This document shows, one piece after another, positions 17,790-28,557 of a stretch of DNA of 32,799 nucleotides. Made by a program: the position numbers and the translations under genes. The notes below the pieces were generated by a model, which was not told the DNA's origin, did no database searches, and saw nothing but the letters and a program-made list of their open reading frames with translations. The stretch covers positions 1 to 32,799 of the forward strand of contig JACRCT010001018.1 in the NCBI GenBank assembly GCA_016218885.1, in the 5' to 3' direction. This stretch comes from Deltaproteobacteria bacterium (lineage in GTDB: Bacteria > Myxococcota > Myxococcia > Myxococcales > UBA5297). How positions within the stretch are numbered: position 1 is the stretch's first letter; the number at the start of each line of letters is the position of its first letter.

Positions 17790-18485
17790 TCAGAGCGCCG
17801 GGCCGCAGTAATAGTCGCTGTCCTGGCCGAAGAACAGGGTGCACTCGGGCGTCAGCATGTTCACCACATCGCCCGGCCGCTCGCACTCAGTCAGCCGCTC
17901 TCGCGCGTAGATGGTCAGGGGGAAGGTGTACTCTTCGGTCTCCAAAGCTCCGCCACTCGCAAGCACGCCTACGAACTTGATTCCTACCGCTGTCTGGATG
18001 GGGTCGGGACCCACGAAGGCGAGGAACTTCTCAACCGCGTCGGCTGTCAGGATATCGGTAAAGAGGTCGAAGTGCTCATCGACGGCGGCGACACCACTCA
18101 ACGCCACCTGCTGGGCTGCGATCTTGGGGAAGCCGGCGCAACGAGCTCTGGTGTCGGCGCAGGAATAGGTGAGTTCCATCCGCTCGAACAAGAAGTCATT
18201 GCGCGACGCCGGATTGATCGTCGACGCGTTGCCGCCACTCCCGGTTTCGAGGTCGCTGGCATCGAGGCGGTTCGCCAAGCGCATCACCAGGACGTAGGAG
18301 TCCCTGAGCTCCAGGTTCACAGAGCCGGCGAGGATTTGCATGGCGCCGTCTTTGATGTCCTCGAGCTTGCACTCGTCATCGTAGGGCGGGGCATAGGTCC
18401 CGATGAGCTCGATGCTCGCTCGGTCTCCTACGCACCCCAGCAGCCCCAGGGTCAGCGCCGCACATAGGGTAAGCGTTCGCTTCAT
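17790..18485 (-). CDS. Hypothetical lipoprotein directly downstream of pilQ
   Basis: MKRTLTLCAALTLGLLGCVGDRAS lipobox; no family recognised. ATG 18485 inside ORF 17790-18539. Confidence 0.75.
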   Translation of the reverse strand: MKRTLTLCAALTLGLLGCVGDRASIELIGTYAPPYDDECKLEDIKDGAMQILAGSVNLELRDSYVLVMRLANRLDASDLETGSGGNASTINPASRNDFLFERMELTYSCADTRARCAGFPKIAAQQVALSGVAAVDEHFDLFTDILTADAVEKFLAFVGPDPIQTAVGIKFVGVLASGGALETEEYTFPLTIYARERLTECERPGDVVNMLTPECTLFFGQDSDYYCGPAL

Positions 18486-18535
18486 GGCGTACCTCGCGAC
18501 CTCAAGCATGCGTCCAAGCTGTAGCAAGCCTTGCC

Positions 18536-21271
18536 TCACGGCGCGGCGGCCTCGTTCGCCACCACCATCTGGTTGCGGTTGACGATCCTAGGGGTGATGA
18601 AGACAAGCAGTTCCGTGCGCTTGTCCACGTCCCCCTTCTTCCGGAACAGGTAGCCCAGGATGGGGATCTTCGAGAGCACCGGCACGCCGGCGTCATTGAC
18701 CGCTGTCTGGCGGGTGTAGATGCCGCCGATGACCGTGGTGTCCCCATCCTTGACGAGCACCTGGGTCTGGGCCTCCTTCTTGCTGATGGCGGGCTGACCG
18801 TTGGCACCGGTCAACGATGGATCGGGCTGGTTGTTGGTGGCGTGGATGTTCATCAGCACACTGCCGTCCGCGGTCACATGCGGGGTCACCTTGAGCTCGA
18901 GCTTGGCTTCGATGAACACCGTGTTGACGCCGTTGGCGGACACCTGGCTGAAGGGGATCGCGTAGCCCTGGCCGATGGTAGCCGGGGTGTTGTCCAAGGT
19001 CGTGACCTTGGGCGCGCTGATGGTCTTGAGCTGGCCGCTGCTCTCGAAGGCGGTCAAGCGCAGGTTGAGCATGGCCGCGCCGCCCGCGGAGCCGAACAGC
19101 ATGCTCAGGCCACCGCCGCTCCCGATGCCCGTCGCTGCCGGGAGATTGACCGCCCAGGGAACCGACGACAGTGCCGCCGTCGCCGGGTTGCTGTCGTCGA
19201 GGCCTGAACCGTTGAGTCGCATGACGTTGGGGAAGGCCAGACCGGTTGCGTTGCCAGTGGTGGGACCGAAGGCGAGGCTGCCACCCCACTGCACGCCAAC
19301 CTCGCGGGTCATGGTGGAGTTCATCTCCACGATGCGGCTCTCGATGAGCACCTGCGGGGTCTGGGTGTCGAGCTTGCGCACCAAGCCTTCGGCTCGCGCC
19401 AGGGCGTCGAGGGTGTCCTTGACGATGATCACGTTGGTACGCTGGTCGACGCTCATGCTACCGCGCTCGCTGAGCAGATCCTTGACCTTGGTGCTGATGT
19501 CGGCGGCGACGGCGTAGTTGACGGGGATGAGGCGGACCTTGAGCGGCTCCTGGTTCTTGATCGCCTTGGCGATGGCCTCTCGAACCTTGCGCTCCTCTTC
19601 GAGATCCTTGAGCGGCGCGACGCGGATGATGCTGCCGCTCTCCTCCATGCCCAGGCCCTTGGACTTGAGGATGATGTCCAAGGCCTGATCCCAAGGAACA
19701 TTGCGCAGGCGGATCGTCACCTTGCCCTTGACGTCATCGGAGACGACCACGTTGCGCTTGGAGACCTCGGCGATGATGCGCAGCAGGTTGTGGATGTCGA
19801 TCTCCTTGAACTCGAAGGAGACCCGGCGTCCGGTGTACTTGGGACGGCGCGCCGTACCGGCAGCGGCGTAGGCAGGCGTCTCGGCAGAGAAGCCGCTGGC
19901 CCGAGAAGCGAGGAGCGCCTCCTCCTCCACATCCAGTCGCTGGCCATCGATGACGACCTCGGCGCTGGTGGCCGCCTTGGCCTTCGCCCCGCTCGCGAAC
20001 TCCCAAGAGAGCTGGCCGCCTTCGAAGACAACCTTGTCCTCGCTGCTCCCATCCAGACTGGCCACCACTTGCACGGTCTCCGACTGGCCCGGCGCGCTGA
20101 AGGAGCTGACCATCTTCACCGGCCCGCCAAAGGCTGAGGTATCGAGGCTGCGCTCGAGCCGCTTGGGCAGCACGGCCCCGGAGATCGTCAGAACAGCCGT
20201 GCGCGGATCCGGACGGGCGACGTGGTACTCGGTTCCCGGGGGCACCCCGATGACCACCCTGCCCTGGGCCTCGTCGCCCCGGAATGCTACATCGCGCACG
20301 CTCACGGCCTTGCCCTTCTTCTTGGCCGGTGCCGGCGCGGCGACCGCGACCGGTTCCTGCTTCTTCGGGGCCGCAAGCGCCACCGCTTCGCCTACCTTGG
20401 CACCCAGAGCGATCGTCAAGCCTGTACGGTCGCGGCTCACCTCGTATGCCGGCATGCGCTCACCCTTGCCGCCCTCGAGGACCACCCGGACCTTGCCGTC
20501 ATGCTTGCCGCAGCGAACCTCTTTGAGCAACGGGCTTCCCACCTTCTGCGCCTTGAGGCCCTTTTCGAAGCCCAGCAGGTCGAGGGCCAGACGAGGAGGA
20601 TCGCTCAGCTCGATCAGGTCGAAGGTGCCGATCTCGCCGTCAGCGGCGAGCCGCACCACCAACTGCCCATCCTTCTCGGTGAGCTTGACCGCCGAGAGCC
20701 GATGACCGGGGTTGGCCACGTCCTTCTCGTCACGGCGAGAGGTGACCAGGTTGGCCTCAGCCGATGCTGCCGGAGAGGGCAAGCTGGAAGCGAGCGGCGC
20801 AGCGAGCTCGGCAGCCGAAGACGCGAGCGTCACTGGCTGGGCGCTTTCGGTCTTGGCCTCAGGGGCAGACGCAGCGGCCTGAGCCCCTTGAGTGACGGCG
20901 ACGATGACGCTGTCGCCTACCGCGCGCACGTCATAGCGAGCCTCCTCGGCGATGGCGACGACCACGCGCCCCACTGCGACTCGATCGTCGGAGAACTGCG
21001 ACACTGCGACGCCGACGATGGGGCCCTTGCCGTCGAGCGGCCCCTTCACCGCCGCGACGTCGGCGCCGGCGAGGTCGACCACCACCCGAGCCGGGTCGGA
21101 CAAGCGGAAGACCGTGAAGGTCGGGGCGCTCGTCCCGGCGATGGCCAGTTGAGCGCCCGCCTCGTCCCCGCTGATTTGAAGGGTGCGGACGACGTTGCTG
21201 GCCGTGGCCGCCGCGGCAGGAGCCGAGGCAAGCAGCGCGAGGCAGCTGAAGAGCCAAGTGCGAAGGTTCAT
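18536..21271 (-). CDS. pilQ: Type IV pilus secretin PilQ
   Basis: Signal peptide MNLRTWLFSCLALLASAPAAAA, AMIN-like repeats, VSFEFKEIDIHNLLRIIAEVSKRNVVVSDDVKGKVTIRLRNVPWDQALDIIL, secretin core and C-terminal LLVFITPRIV. Start 21271 has SD GAAGGAGA. Confidence 0.96.
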   Translation of the reverse strand: MNLRTWLFSCLALLASAPAAAATASNVVRTLQISGDEAGAQLAIAGTSAPTFTVFRLSDPARVVVDLAGADVAAVKGPLDGKGPIVGVAVSQFSDDRVAVGRVVVAIAEEARYDVRAVGDSVIVAVTQGAQAAASAPEAKTESAQPVTLASSAAELAAPLASSLPSPAASAEANLVTSRRDEKDVANPGHRLSAVKLTEKDGQLVVRLAADGEIGTFDLIELSDPPRLALDLLGFEKGLKAQKVGSPLLKEVRCGKHDGKVRVVLEGGKGERMPAYEVSRDRTGLTIALGAKVGEAVALAAPKKQEPVAVAAPAPAKKKGKAVSVRDVAFRGDEAQGRVVIGVPPGTEYHVARPDPRTAVLTISGAVLPKRLERSLDTSAFGGPVKMVSSFSAPGQSETVQVVASLDGSSEDKVVFEGGQLSWEFASGAKAKAATSAEVVIDGQRLDVEEEALLASRASGFSAETPAYAAAGTARRPKYTGRRVSFEFKEIDIHNLLRIIAEVSKRNVVVSDDVKGKVTIRLRNVPWDQALDIILKSKGLGMEESGSIIRVAPLKDLEEERKVREAIAKAIKNQEPLKVRLIPVNYAVAADISTKVKDLLSERGSMSVDQRTNVIIVKDTLDALARAEGLVRKLDTQTPQVLIESRIVEMNSTMTREVGVQWGGSLAFGPTTGNATGLAFPNVMRLNGSGLDDSNPATAALSSVPWAVNLPAATGIGSGGGLSMLFGSAGGAAMLNLRLTAFESSGQLKTISAPKVTTLDNTPATIGQGYAIPFSQVSANGVNTVFIEAKLELKVTPHVTADGSVLMNIHATNNQPDPSLTGANGQPAISKKEAQTQVLVKDGDTTVIGGIYTRQTAVNDAGVPVLSKIPILGYLFRKKGDVDKRTELLVFITPRIVNRNQMVVANEAAAP

Positions 21272-21333
21272 CCCAGTTTCTCCTTCAACCCAAGCGCGAG
21301 GAGCTGCGCCTGCCACATCGCATCGGATACGAG

Positions 21334-21897
21334 TCATTCGGCGACCTCGGGCGTGAGGAGATTCTGGTCTTCTTGCCCGCCGGGGCCCTGCTCCGCAGGG
21401 AGCTTGATGGGGACCGGGTTCACGTGGGGCTTGCCCATCTGGTCCTTGTAGATCTCGGTGACTACCAGCTCGCCTGAGCGGATGTGCGTCACCTTGCCGT
21501 TGCGCTTGCCCACGAACGTGCCGCGGCGAACGATGTAGCCTCGACCGCTGGGATCCTCAACCATCGCCAGCGGGTTGGAGATACCGCTGATCACCGCTAC
21601 CAGCTTGAGCTGGTCCAGCTCCCACTTGCACAGCGGGCCGCAGTCGGGACGCTCCGGTCCTTCCGAGGGCCCCGTCCGCTCGTCAATGGCCGAGCGAAAC
21701 GGGTCGCGCTTGCCAACCGGGCTGTAGGCATACTCAATGGTCGGGACGGACTCGGCGAGCTTCTCCACGGGCAGCGGCGCTGCAGGCTTGGGTGCCTGTT
21801 GGGCCGGTGTCGCGGAAGCCGCAGGAGGGGGCGCCACGGATTCGCCACAGGCGGCGAGGCCGAGGAGCGCCACGGGGAGGTATTTTCGCAGGGACAT
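21334..21897 (-). CDS. pilP: Type IV pilus assembly lipoprotein PilP
   Basis: MSLRKYLPVALLGLAACGES lipobox; YSPVGKRDPFRSAI; KLVAVISGISNPLAMVEDPSGRGYIVRRGTFVGKRNGKV. Confidence 0.94.
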   Translation of the reverse strand: MSLRKYLPVALLGLAACGESVAPPPAASATPAQQAPKPAAPLPVEKLAESVPTIEYAYSPVGKRDPFRSAIDERTGPSEGPERPDCGPLCKWELDQLKLVAVISGISNPLAMVEDPSGRGYIVRRGTFVGKRNGKVTHIRSGELVVTEIYKDQMGKPHVNPVPIKLPAEQGPGGQEDQNLLTPEVAE

Positions 21898-21918
21898 TCG
21901 TCAACCTCGCGCGAACGC

Positions 21919-22524
21919 TCACTTCTTCTTGGGCTGCTGCGCCGGTTTCTGTTCGGATGCCTCTAGGAACCTGAAGGTCGTGGCCATGTAGCTGGCCTTG
22001 AGGACCACCTTCTCGTTCTTGCGCGTGGGCGCTTCGAAGGTCAGGCCGCTGATGTTCACGATACGACGCAGCTTGGACACGCTCTCGAAGAAGACGGCGA
22101 TCTCGTGATAGTTTCCGGCCGCCTGCATCTTGATGGGAATCGAGGCGTAGAAGTTCTGCGGCGACTCCGGCATCGGTTCGAGCCCGACGATCTCCAGACC
22201 ACTCTTCTTGCCGACGTCGTTGAGCTGGCGCAGCAGTTCGTCGATGTCGGCCTTGGGGGGCAGCTCAGTCAAGGCCTCAGCCAAGCGCCGCTCGAGCACT
22301 TCCTTGTCACGCCGGTACTGGTTGAGGTTGTCGGCGATGACCCTCTTCTTGACCAACTGCTCGTTCAGGTTGCGCTTCTTGTCCTGAGAGACCTTGATCT
22401 TGCCGTTGAGGTCGTCGACCAGGAAGAAGTAGTTGGCGCCGGAGAGGGCCGCCATCAGTACTGCTGCGGCAATGATCTTCTGCGCCAGGGGCACTTTCGC
22501 GAGGCGGTCCAGGAGATTGTTCAT
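21919..22524 (-). CDS. pilO: Type IV pilus assembly protein PilO
   Basis: Single N-terminal TM, coiled coil, FYASIPIKMQAAGNYHEIAVFFESVSKLRRIVNISGLTF. Confidence 0.95.
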   Translation of the reverse strand: MNNLLDRLAKVPLAQKIIAAAVLMAALSGANYFFLVDDLNGKIKVSQDKKRNLNEQLVKKRVIADNLNQYRRDKEVLERRLAEALTELPPKADIDELLRQLNDVGKKSGLEIVGLEPMPESPQNFYASIPIKMQAAGNYHEIAVFFESVSKLRRIVNISGLTFEAPTRKNEKVVLKASYMATTFRFLEASEQKPAQQPKKK

Positions 22525-22536
22525 CGCTCGCTCCGG

Positions 22537-23208
22537 TCAGATCGCGAAGTTCGCGTTGAGGGTGAGCTGAAACTCGACGAGCTTCGACTCGGAGCCGGCC
22601 GCCACGGGCTTGAGCTCGGCCTTCTTGAGGCGAATGTCCTTGAAGAAGGAGCCGATCTGGTCCACGAGGATGTCCTTGATCTGACCAGAAGGAGTGAGCT
22701 CGACGCGAGTGGAGTCGCCCTTGCGCCCGGTCTCCACCAGGCGACCCATCCCCTCGGGAGTCCACACCACGAACCCGAGGGCCTTCATGAACTCCGCGAG
22801 ATCGTCGTTGGAGAGGGCGGCGCCATCGATGGTCATGGCCCCGCTCTTCTCTTCGAGCTTCTTGAGCCAGACGTTCTTGGGGATGGAGGTGGCCAAAGCG
22901 TCGAGCATCTTCACCGGGCCGGTGCGCCCACGCTTGAGCTGATCAAGGACCTTGAGCTTCTCCTCGAGGGCCTTGTTCTCTTTCTCGTAGTTCTTCACCT
23001 CTCCGATGATGCGATCGAGGTCGGCGATCTCCTTCTCGATGCGCGCCACCTCGGAGCGCTCGCGCTCCTCGACCCCGGCGACCTGGGCGTACCAGTAGTA
23101 GTTGCCGATCAGCGCGCCCACGAGGACGAGCACGAAGAGGACGATCTGCCTCTGGCCCGTTTCCCGCTTCTTCGCCGCCCTTACCGGCAGCAGGTTGATG
23201 CGAATCAT
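22537..23208 (-). CDS. pilN: Type IV pilus assembly protein PilN
   Basis: MIRINLLPVRAAKKRETGQRQ start and single TM; LDALATSIPKNVWLKKL. Confidence 0.95.
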   Translation of the reverse strand: MIRINLLPVRAAKKRETGQRQIVLFVLVLVGALIGNYYWYAQVAGVEERERSEVARIEKEIADLDRIIGEVKNYEKENKALEEKLKVLDQLKRGRTGPVKMLDALATSIPKNVWLKKLEEKSGAMTIDGAALSNDDLAEFMKALGFVVWTPEGMGRLVETGRKGDSTRVELTPSGQIKDILVDQIGSFFKDIRLKKAELKPVAAGSESKLVEFQLTLNANFAI

Positions 23209-23249
23209 CGCTTCGCCCCTTGGGCTGACTGGTCCATTCCAGCTGCGAC

Positions 23250-24323
23250 CTACTTGTCACCCTGCCGCCGCAGCGCCAATCCCACTGAGACTGCGGCCAT
23301 GGGCGCGATGTCCATGATGTGGGCAGGATCGAACCGGCGGTTGTCGATCTCGATGTTCTTGAACGGGTTCAGGATCTCCACCGGCACCCCGACCCGCTGC
23401 TCGATGGTCTTGAACAGCGCAGGGATCTTGGCGGTCCCGCCCGAGAGCAGCACCTTGGCGAAGTGGCTGTCAGCCGCGGTGGAGGCATAGAAGTCGAGCG
23501 ACCGCTGGATCTCGCCGGCCATCTGCTCGGCCACCGAGCTCAGGACACGCTCCACCTCCTGGGGCACCACCGAGTCGGCGTCGGCGTGGTTTCCGCCGAT
23601 CTTCAGGGCCTCCGCCTCGTCGTAGGAGACGTTGAGCTGCTTCTGGATCTCTTCGGTGAACTGGTTGCCGCCGATGGTCACATCGCGGGTGAAGGTGGTG
23701 ACCCCGTTGGCGATGATGTTGATGTTGACCACCGAGGCCCCGGCGTTGATGAGCACCACCGTCTCGCCCTTGGGCAGGTCGTAGTTCGCCTCGAAGCAGT
23801 TCTGCACGGCGAAGGCGTCCACGTCGACGATCACCGGCGCCAGCCCGGCCTCGGTCACCACCGAGGTGTAGTCGTTGATCATGTCCTTCTTGGCGGCGAC
23901 CAGCAGGACGTCCATCTGCCCGGCCTGGTCATTGCCCGAGGGGAGCGGGTAGGTGTCGATGTTGACGTCCTTGACGTCGAAGGGGATGTACTGCTCGGCC
24001 TCCCACTGGATCGACTCGTCGAGCTCCTCCTGGGTCATGCGGGGCAGCGAGATCTTCTTGATGATGACCGAGTGGCCGCTGACCCCGATGGCCGTCTCGC
24101 GGTTGCGGATCTTGAGCTCACCGACCAGCTCCTGCACGGCCTGGACGATGGCGGTGGAGTTCATCAACGCGCCGTCGACGATGGCCTCGGGCGGCAGCGG
24201 CTTGGAGCCGAAAGCCTGCAGCTGGAAGGCGGTGGCGCCCCGGCGGCGGACTTCCTTGAGCTGCACCAACTTGACCGAGCTCGAGCCGATGTCGAGGCCG
24301 AGTGCGAGCTTTGCCTTGGCCAT
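23250..24323 (-). CDS. pilM: Type IV pilus assembly ATPase PilM
   Basis: LALGLDIGSSSVKLVQLKEV, LLSGGTAKIPALFKTIEQRVGVPVEILNPFKNI: PilM/FtsA-like actin fold. Confidence 0.96.
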   Translation of the reverse strand: MAKAKLALGLDIGSSSVKLVQLKEVRRRGATAFQLQAFGSKPLPPEAIVDGALMNSTAIVQAVQELVGELKIRNRETAIGVSGHSVIIKKISLPRMTQEELDESIQWEAEQYIPFDVKDVNIDTYPLPSGNDQAGQMDVLLVAAKKDMINDYTSVVTEAGLAPVIVDVDAFAVQNCFEANYDLPKGETVVLINAGASVVNINIIANGVTTFTRDVTIGGNQFTEEIQKQLNVSYDEAEALKIGGNHADADSVVPQEVERVLSSVAEQMAGEIQRSLDFYASTAADSHFAKVLLSGGTAKIPALFKTIEQRVGVPVEILNPFKNIEIDNRRFDPAHIMDIAPMAAVSVGLALRRQGDK

Positions 24324-24331
24324 CTAGGGGA

Positions 24332-24345
24332 CCCTCCTACGAGGG
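24332..24345 (-). promoter_or_regulatory. Hairpin overlapping the pilM Shine-Dalgarno
   Basis: - strand CCCTC-GTAG-GAGGG; GGAGGG is 8 nt before the pilM ATG. Confidence 0.4.
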
Positions 24346-24397
24346 GGAAATTGCCGTTTCGCGAGTGGCGAAGGGCTCCTGCAACTGAGGCGAGTGG

Positions 24398-24425
24398 AGC
24401 GTAGCATGGCGATCTCGACCCTCAA
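24398..24425 (-). promoter_or_regulatory. Candidate promoter for pilMNOPQ
   Basis: - strand TTGAGG, 16-nt spacer, TACGCT. Confidence 0.3.
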
Positions 24426-24446
24426 AACTTTCGCCCTTCCTTTTCG

Positions 24447-24671
24447 CTAGCGTCTCCGCTTGGCGTCCTCGAACACCTTGTCCTTGTCCGAGACCTTCAA
24501 CCCCAGCGCGAGGATGATCTTGCGCTTGGTGTCGACCCGGCAGGTCTCCCCTCGCTCCACCCGGTCGATGGTCAGGACCGAGACGCCAGCGCGACGCGCC
24601 AGCTCGGCCTTGGAGAGGAGCTGATCCTCGCGAAGCTGCTGCACGTTGTTGGCAACCTTGCGCTCTGCCAT
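24447..24671 (-). CDS. Small XRE-family helix-turn-helix regulator
   Basis: MAERKVANNVQQLREDQLLSKAELARRAGVSVLTIDRVERGETCRVDTKRKIILALGLKVSDKDKVFEDAKRRR: HTH_3/XRE pattern. Confidence 0.85.
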   Translation of the reverse strand: MAERKVANNVQQLREDQLLSKAELARRAGVSVLTIDRVERGETCRVDTKRKIILALGLKVSDKDKVFEDAKRRR

Positions 24672-24747
24672 GTTCTCCCCGTCCGTTGCGGGCCCTCGCG
24701 CCCCATCACACGCACTCCCACGCCACTCCCGTCCCAGAACGGGCGTG

Positions 24748-24777
24748 AGCATAGCCGCCCGCTCGCTCGGGCGTCAA
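24748..24777 (-). promoter_or_regulatory. Candidate sigma70-type promoter for the XRE gene
   Basis: - strand TTGACG, 18-nt spacer, TATGCT. Confidence 0.45.
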
Positions 24778-24884
24778 GAAGCCGAGGCATAAGTAGGTCT
24801 ATTTGATGCTTAATTGATATGACTTTATACCATCGCTAGTGGCCGCCCCGCGCCCACCCCCCAGCCCTTGGGGAGGCGCCGACT

Positions 24885-26312
24885 TCAGGCGATGGCCGCG
24901 CCCTTGGCTCCCTCGAGGTCGGGGTCGATGCCGTACTCCTTGACCTTGTAGAGCAGCGCCCGGTGGCTGATCTCCAGCAGCTCCGCGGCGCGAGTGCGGT
25001 TGCCGCGCGTCTTCTGCAGAGCGCGACGGATGAGATCCTCCTCCAGCGCTCGCGAAGCCTTCTTGATGGAGAGATCGCCGCCCGCGGGCGCTCCCGCCTG
25101 GCCCTGGGCGCCCCCGGCTGCAGCCGCCCCGGCCTTGGGCGCGAGGACCAGCTCCGGCAGCAGGTCGAGGGTGATGATCTCCCCGTCGCAGAGGACCATC
25201 GCCCGCTCGATGGCGTTCTCCAGCTCACGCACGTTGCCCGGCCAGGCGTAGTCGTGCATCAGCTGCAGGGCATCGGGGGCGACCTCCCCGATTCGCCGCC
25301 CCAGACGCGCGTTGTACTTGGCGATGAAGTGCCGCGCGAGGAGCTCGAGGTCGTCCTTGCGCTCGCGCAGGGGCGGCAGGCGCAGGTTGAGGACGTTGAG
25401 CCGGTAGTAGAGGTCCTCGCGAAAGGCGCCTCGCGCCACCTGCTGCGGCAGGTCGCGCTTGGTGGCGGCGATGACTCGCACGTCCACCTTTTCGCTGCGC
25501 GAGTCGCCCACGCGGCGGATCTCCTCCTCCTGCAGCACCCGCAGCAGCTTGACCTGCAGCTGCTGCGGCAGCTCCCCCACCTCGTCCAGGAAGAGCGTCC
25601 CGCCGTCGGCCTCGGAGAACAGGCCCTTCTTGTTGCGCACGGCGTCGGTGAAGGCGCCCCGGACGTGCCCGAACAGCTCGCTCTCCATCAGCTCGCCGGG
25701 GATGGCGCCGCAGTTGACCGCCACGAAGGGCATGGCCGCGCGGGGCGAGAGGTCGTGCAGCGCGCGGGCGACCAGCTCCTTGCCGGTGCCGCTCTCCCCG
25801 CTGACGAGCACGGTGGTCTTGACCTGGGCCACCTTGCGGATCTGCCGGGCGACCTCCTGCATCGGCGGGCTCGTCCCCACCAGGCTCTCCAGCCGGAAGG
25901 CGCGGCTGAGCTCTCCGCGCAGCCGCTCGTTCTCGCGCTTGAGCCGCTCACGCTCCTCGGCCTTGCGCAGCACCAGCACCACCTCGTCGGGCTTGAAGGG
26001 CTTGCTGATGTAGTCGTAGGCGCCCTCCTTCATCGCCGTGATGGCGGTGTCGGTGGTCCCGTAGGCGCTCATCACCACCACGGTGAGCTCGGGCTGTCGC
26101 CGGTGGATCTCCTTGAGCAGCGCGATGCCGTCCATCTTGGGCATGCGCACGTCGGAGAGGACCACGTCGTAGTCGCGCGCCTCGATCTCCTTGAGCCCCT
26201 CCTCGGCGCCGGGCACGCCGCGGACTTCGTAGCCGCGGTCCTTGAGGATGACGGTGAGCATGTGCCGCATGCTGTCGTCGTCGTCGACGATGAGGACGTT
26301 CTGGAAGCGCAT
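24885..26312 (-). CDS. NtrC-family sigma54-dependent response regulator, PilR/PilR2-like
   Basis: REC domain NVLIVDDDDSMRHML...VVLSDVRMPKMDG; AAA+ GESGTGKELVARALH, GAFTDA, GGTLFLDEVGELP; Fis-type HTH GNRTRAAELLEISHRALLYKVKEYGI. Confidence 0.93.
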   Translation of the reverse strand: MRFQNVLIVDDDDSMRHMLTVILKDRGYEVRGVPGAEEGLKEIEARDYDVVLSDVRMPKMDGIALLKEIHRRQPELTVVVMSAYGTTDTAITAMKEGAYDYISKPFKPDEVVLVLRKAEERERLKRENERLRGELSRAFRLESLVGTSPPMQEVARQIRKVAQVKTTVLVSGESGTGKELVARALHDLSPRAAMPFVAVNCGAIPGELMESELFGHVRGAFTDAVRNKKGLFSEADGGTLFLDEVGELPQQLQVKLLRVLQEEEIRRVGDSRSEKVDVRVIAATKRDLPQQVARGAFREDLYYRLNVLNLRLPPLRERKDDLELLARHFIAKYNARLGRRIGEVAPDALQLMHDYAWPGNVRELENAIERAMVLCDGEIITLDLLPELVLAPKAGAAAAGGAQGQAGAPAGGDLSIKKASRALEEDLIRRALQKTRGNRTRAAELLEISHRALLYKVKEYGIDPDLEGAKGAAIA

Positions 26313-26320
26313 GGTGGTTC

Positions 26321-27721
<1,401 letters not shown>

Positions 27722-27727
27722 GGGCGG

Positions 27728-27756
27728 CTAGTATCTCGCCCGCGCGCTTCGGTCAA
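27728..27756 (-). promoter_or_regulatory. Candidate promoter for the kinase gene (possibly leaderless)
   Basis: - strand TTGACC, 17-nt spacer, TACTAG, 6 nt before ATG 27721. Confidence 0.25.
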
Positions 27757-27763
27757 ACGACGA

Positions 27764-28555
27764 TCAGGCGAGGTCGCGACGACGGAAGATGGCGGTGGCG
27801 AGCACCAGCAGCAGCGCGATGTAGCACAAGGCGTAGACGATCGCCGCCACCACCGGGCCAGTCAGGATGGGGTGCGAGTAGAGCAATTGGGGCAAGGTGT
27901 CGAGGGCGGCGAAGTCGGGAAGGAACCAGTACAGCACGTCGCCGAGCAGCCGCGTGGCTTCGCTCTCGCTCTTACCCAGGAAGAAGCGCACCTCGGAGGT
28001 GAAGTAGCCGGCCACCGAGAAGCCCAGGGAGGCGATGAAGGAGACCGTGGAGGAGGTGAAGGTGGAGAACATCACCGCCACGGCGGCCACCACCGCCACC
28101 CGCAGCAGCATCAGCCCCAGGGTCGTCGCGTAGGCGCCCCAGGAGTACATGAAGCCCCCCTCCGAGCGATAGAGGAGGATCATCGCCGTGGCGGCGACCG
28201 TCATGAGCAGGAGGTTGAGGTAGGAGGTGAGCAGGACCCCCAGGTACTTGCCGACGACGTACTCGGCGCGCCCTACCGGCTTGGCGAGGATGGAGTAGGC
28301 CGTCCGCCGCTCGACCTCGCGGGCGACCGAGCCCACCCCCAACAGTACGGCGAGGATCATCCCCGCGAAGGTCATCGCCGACAGGGAGAGGTCGGTGACG
28401 ATGCGCACCCGGTAGCCCACCGTGAGGTTGGACAGCACCGCGGAGAGGAGGATGAGCCCGATGGCGAAGAGGACCAGGCCGTAAAGAATCCGGTCTCGGA
28501 GAGCTTCGGAGAGGGTCGCGCGAGCGAGAGAAAGCACGGAACCGAGTCGATGCAT
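27764..28555 (-). CDS. ABC transporter permease (ABC-2 type), PilI-like candidate
   Basis: MHRLGSVLSLARATLSEALRDRILYGLVLFAIGLILLSAVLSNLTVGYRVRIVTDLSLSAMTFAGMILAVLLGVGSVAREVERRTAYSILAKPVGRAEYVVGKYLGV: ABC-2 pattern, multiple TMs. Confidence 0.85.
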   Translation of the reverse strand: MHRLGSVLSLARATLSEALRDRILYGLVLFAIGLILLSAVLSNLTVGYRVRIVTDLSLSAMTFAGMILAVLLGVGSVAREVERRTAYSILAKPVGRAEYVVGKYLGVLLTSYLNLLLMTVAATAMILLYRSEGGFMYSWGAYATTLGLMLLRVAVVAAVAVMFSTFTSSTVSFIASLGFSVAGYFTSEVRFFLGKSESEATRLLGDVLYWFLPDFAALDTLPQLLYSHPILTGPVVAAIVYALCYIALLLVLATAIFRRRDLA

Positions 28556-28557
28556 GG

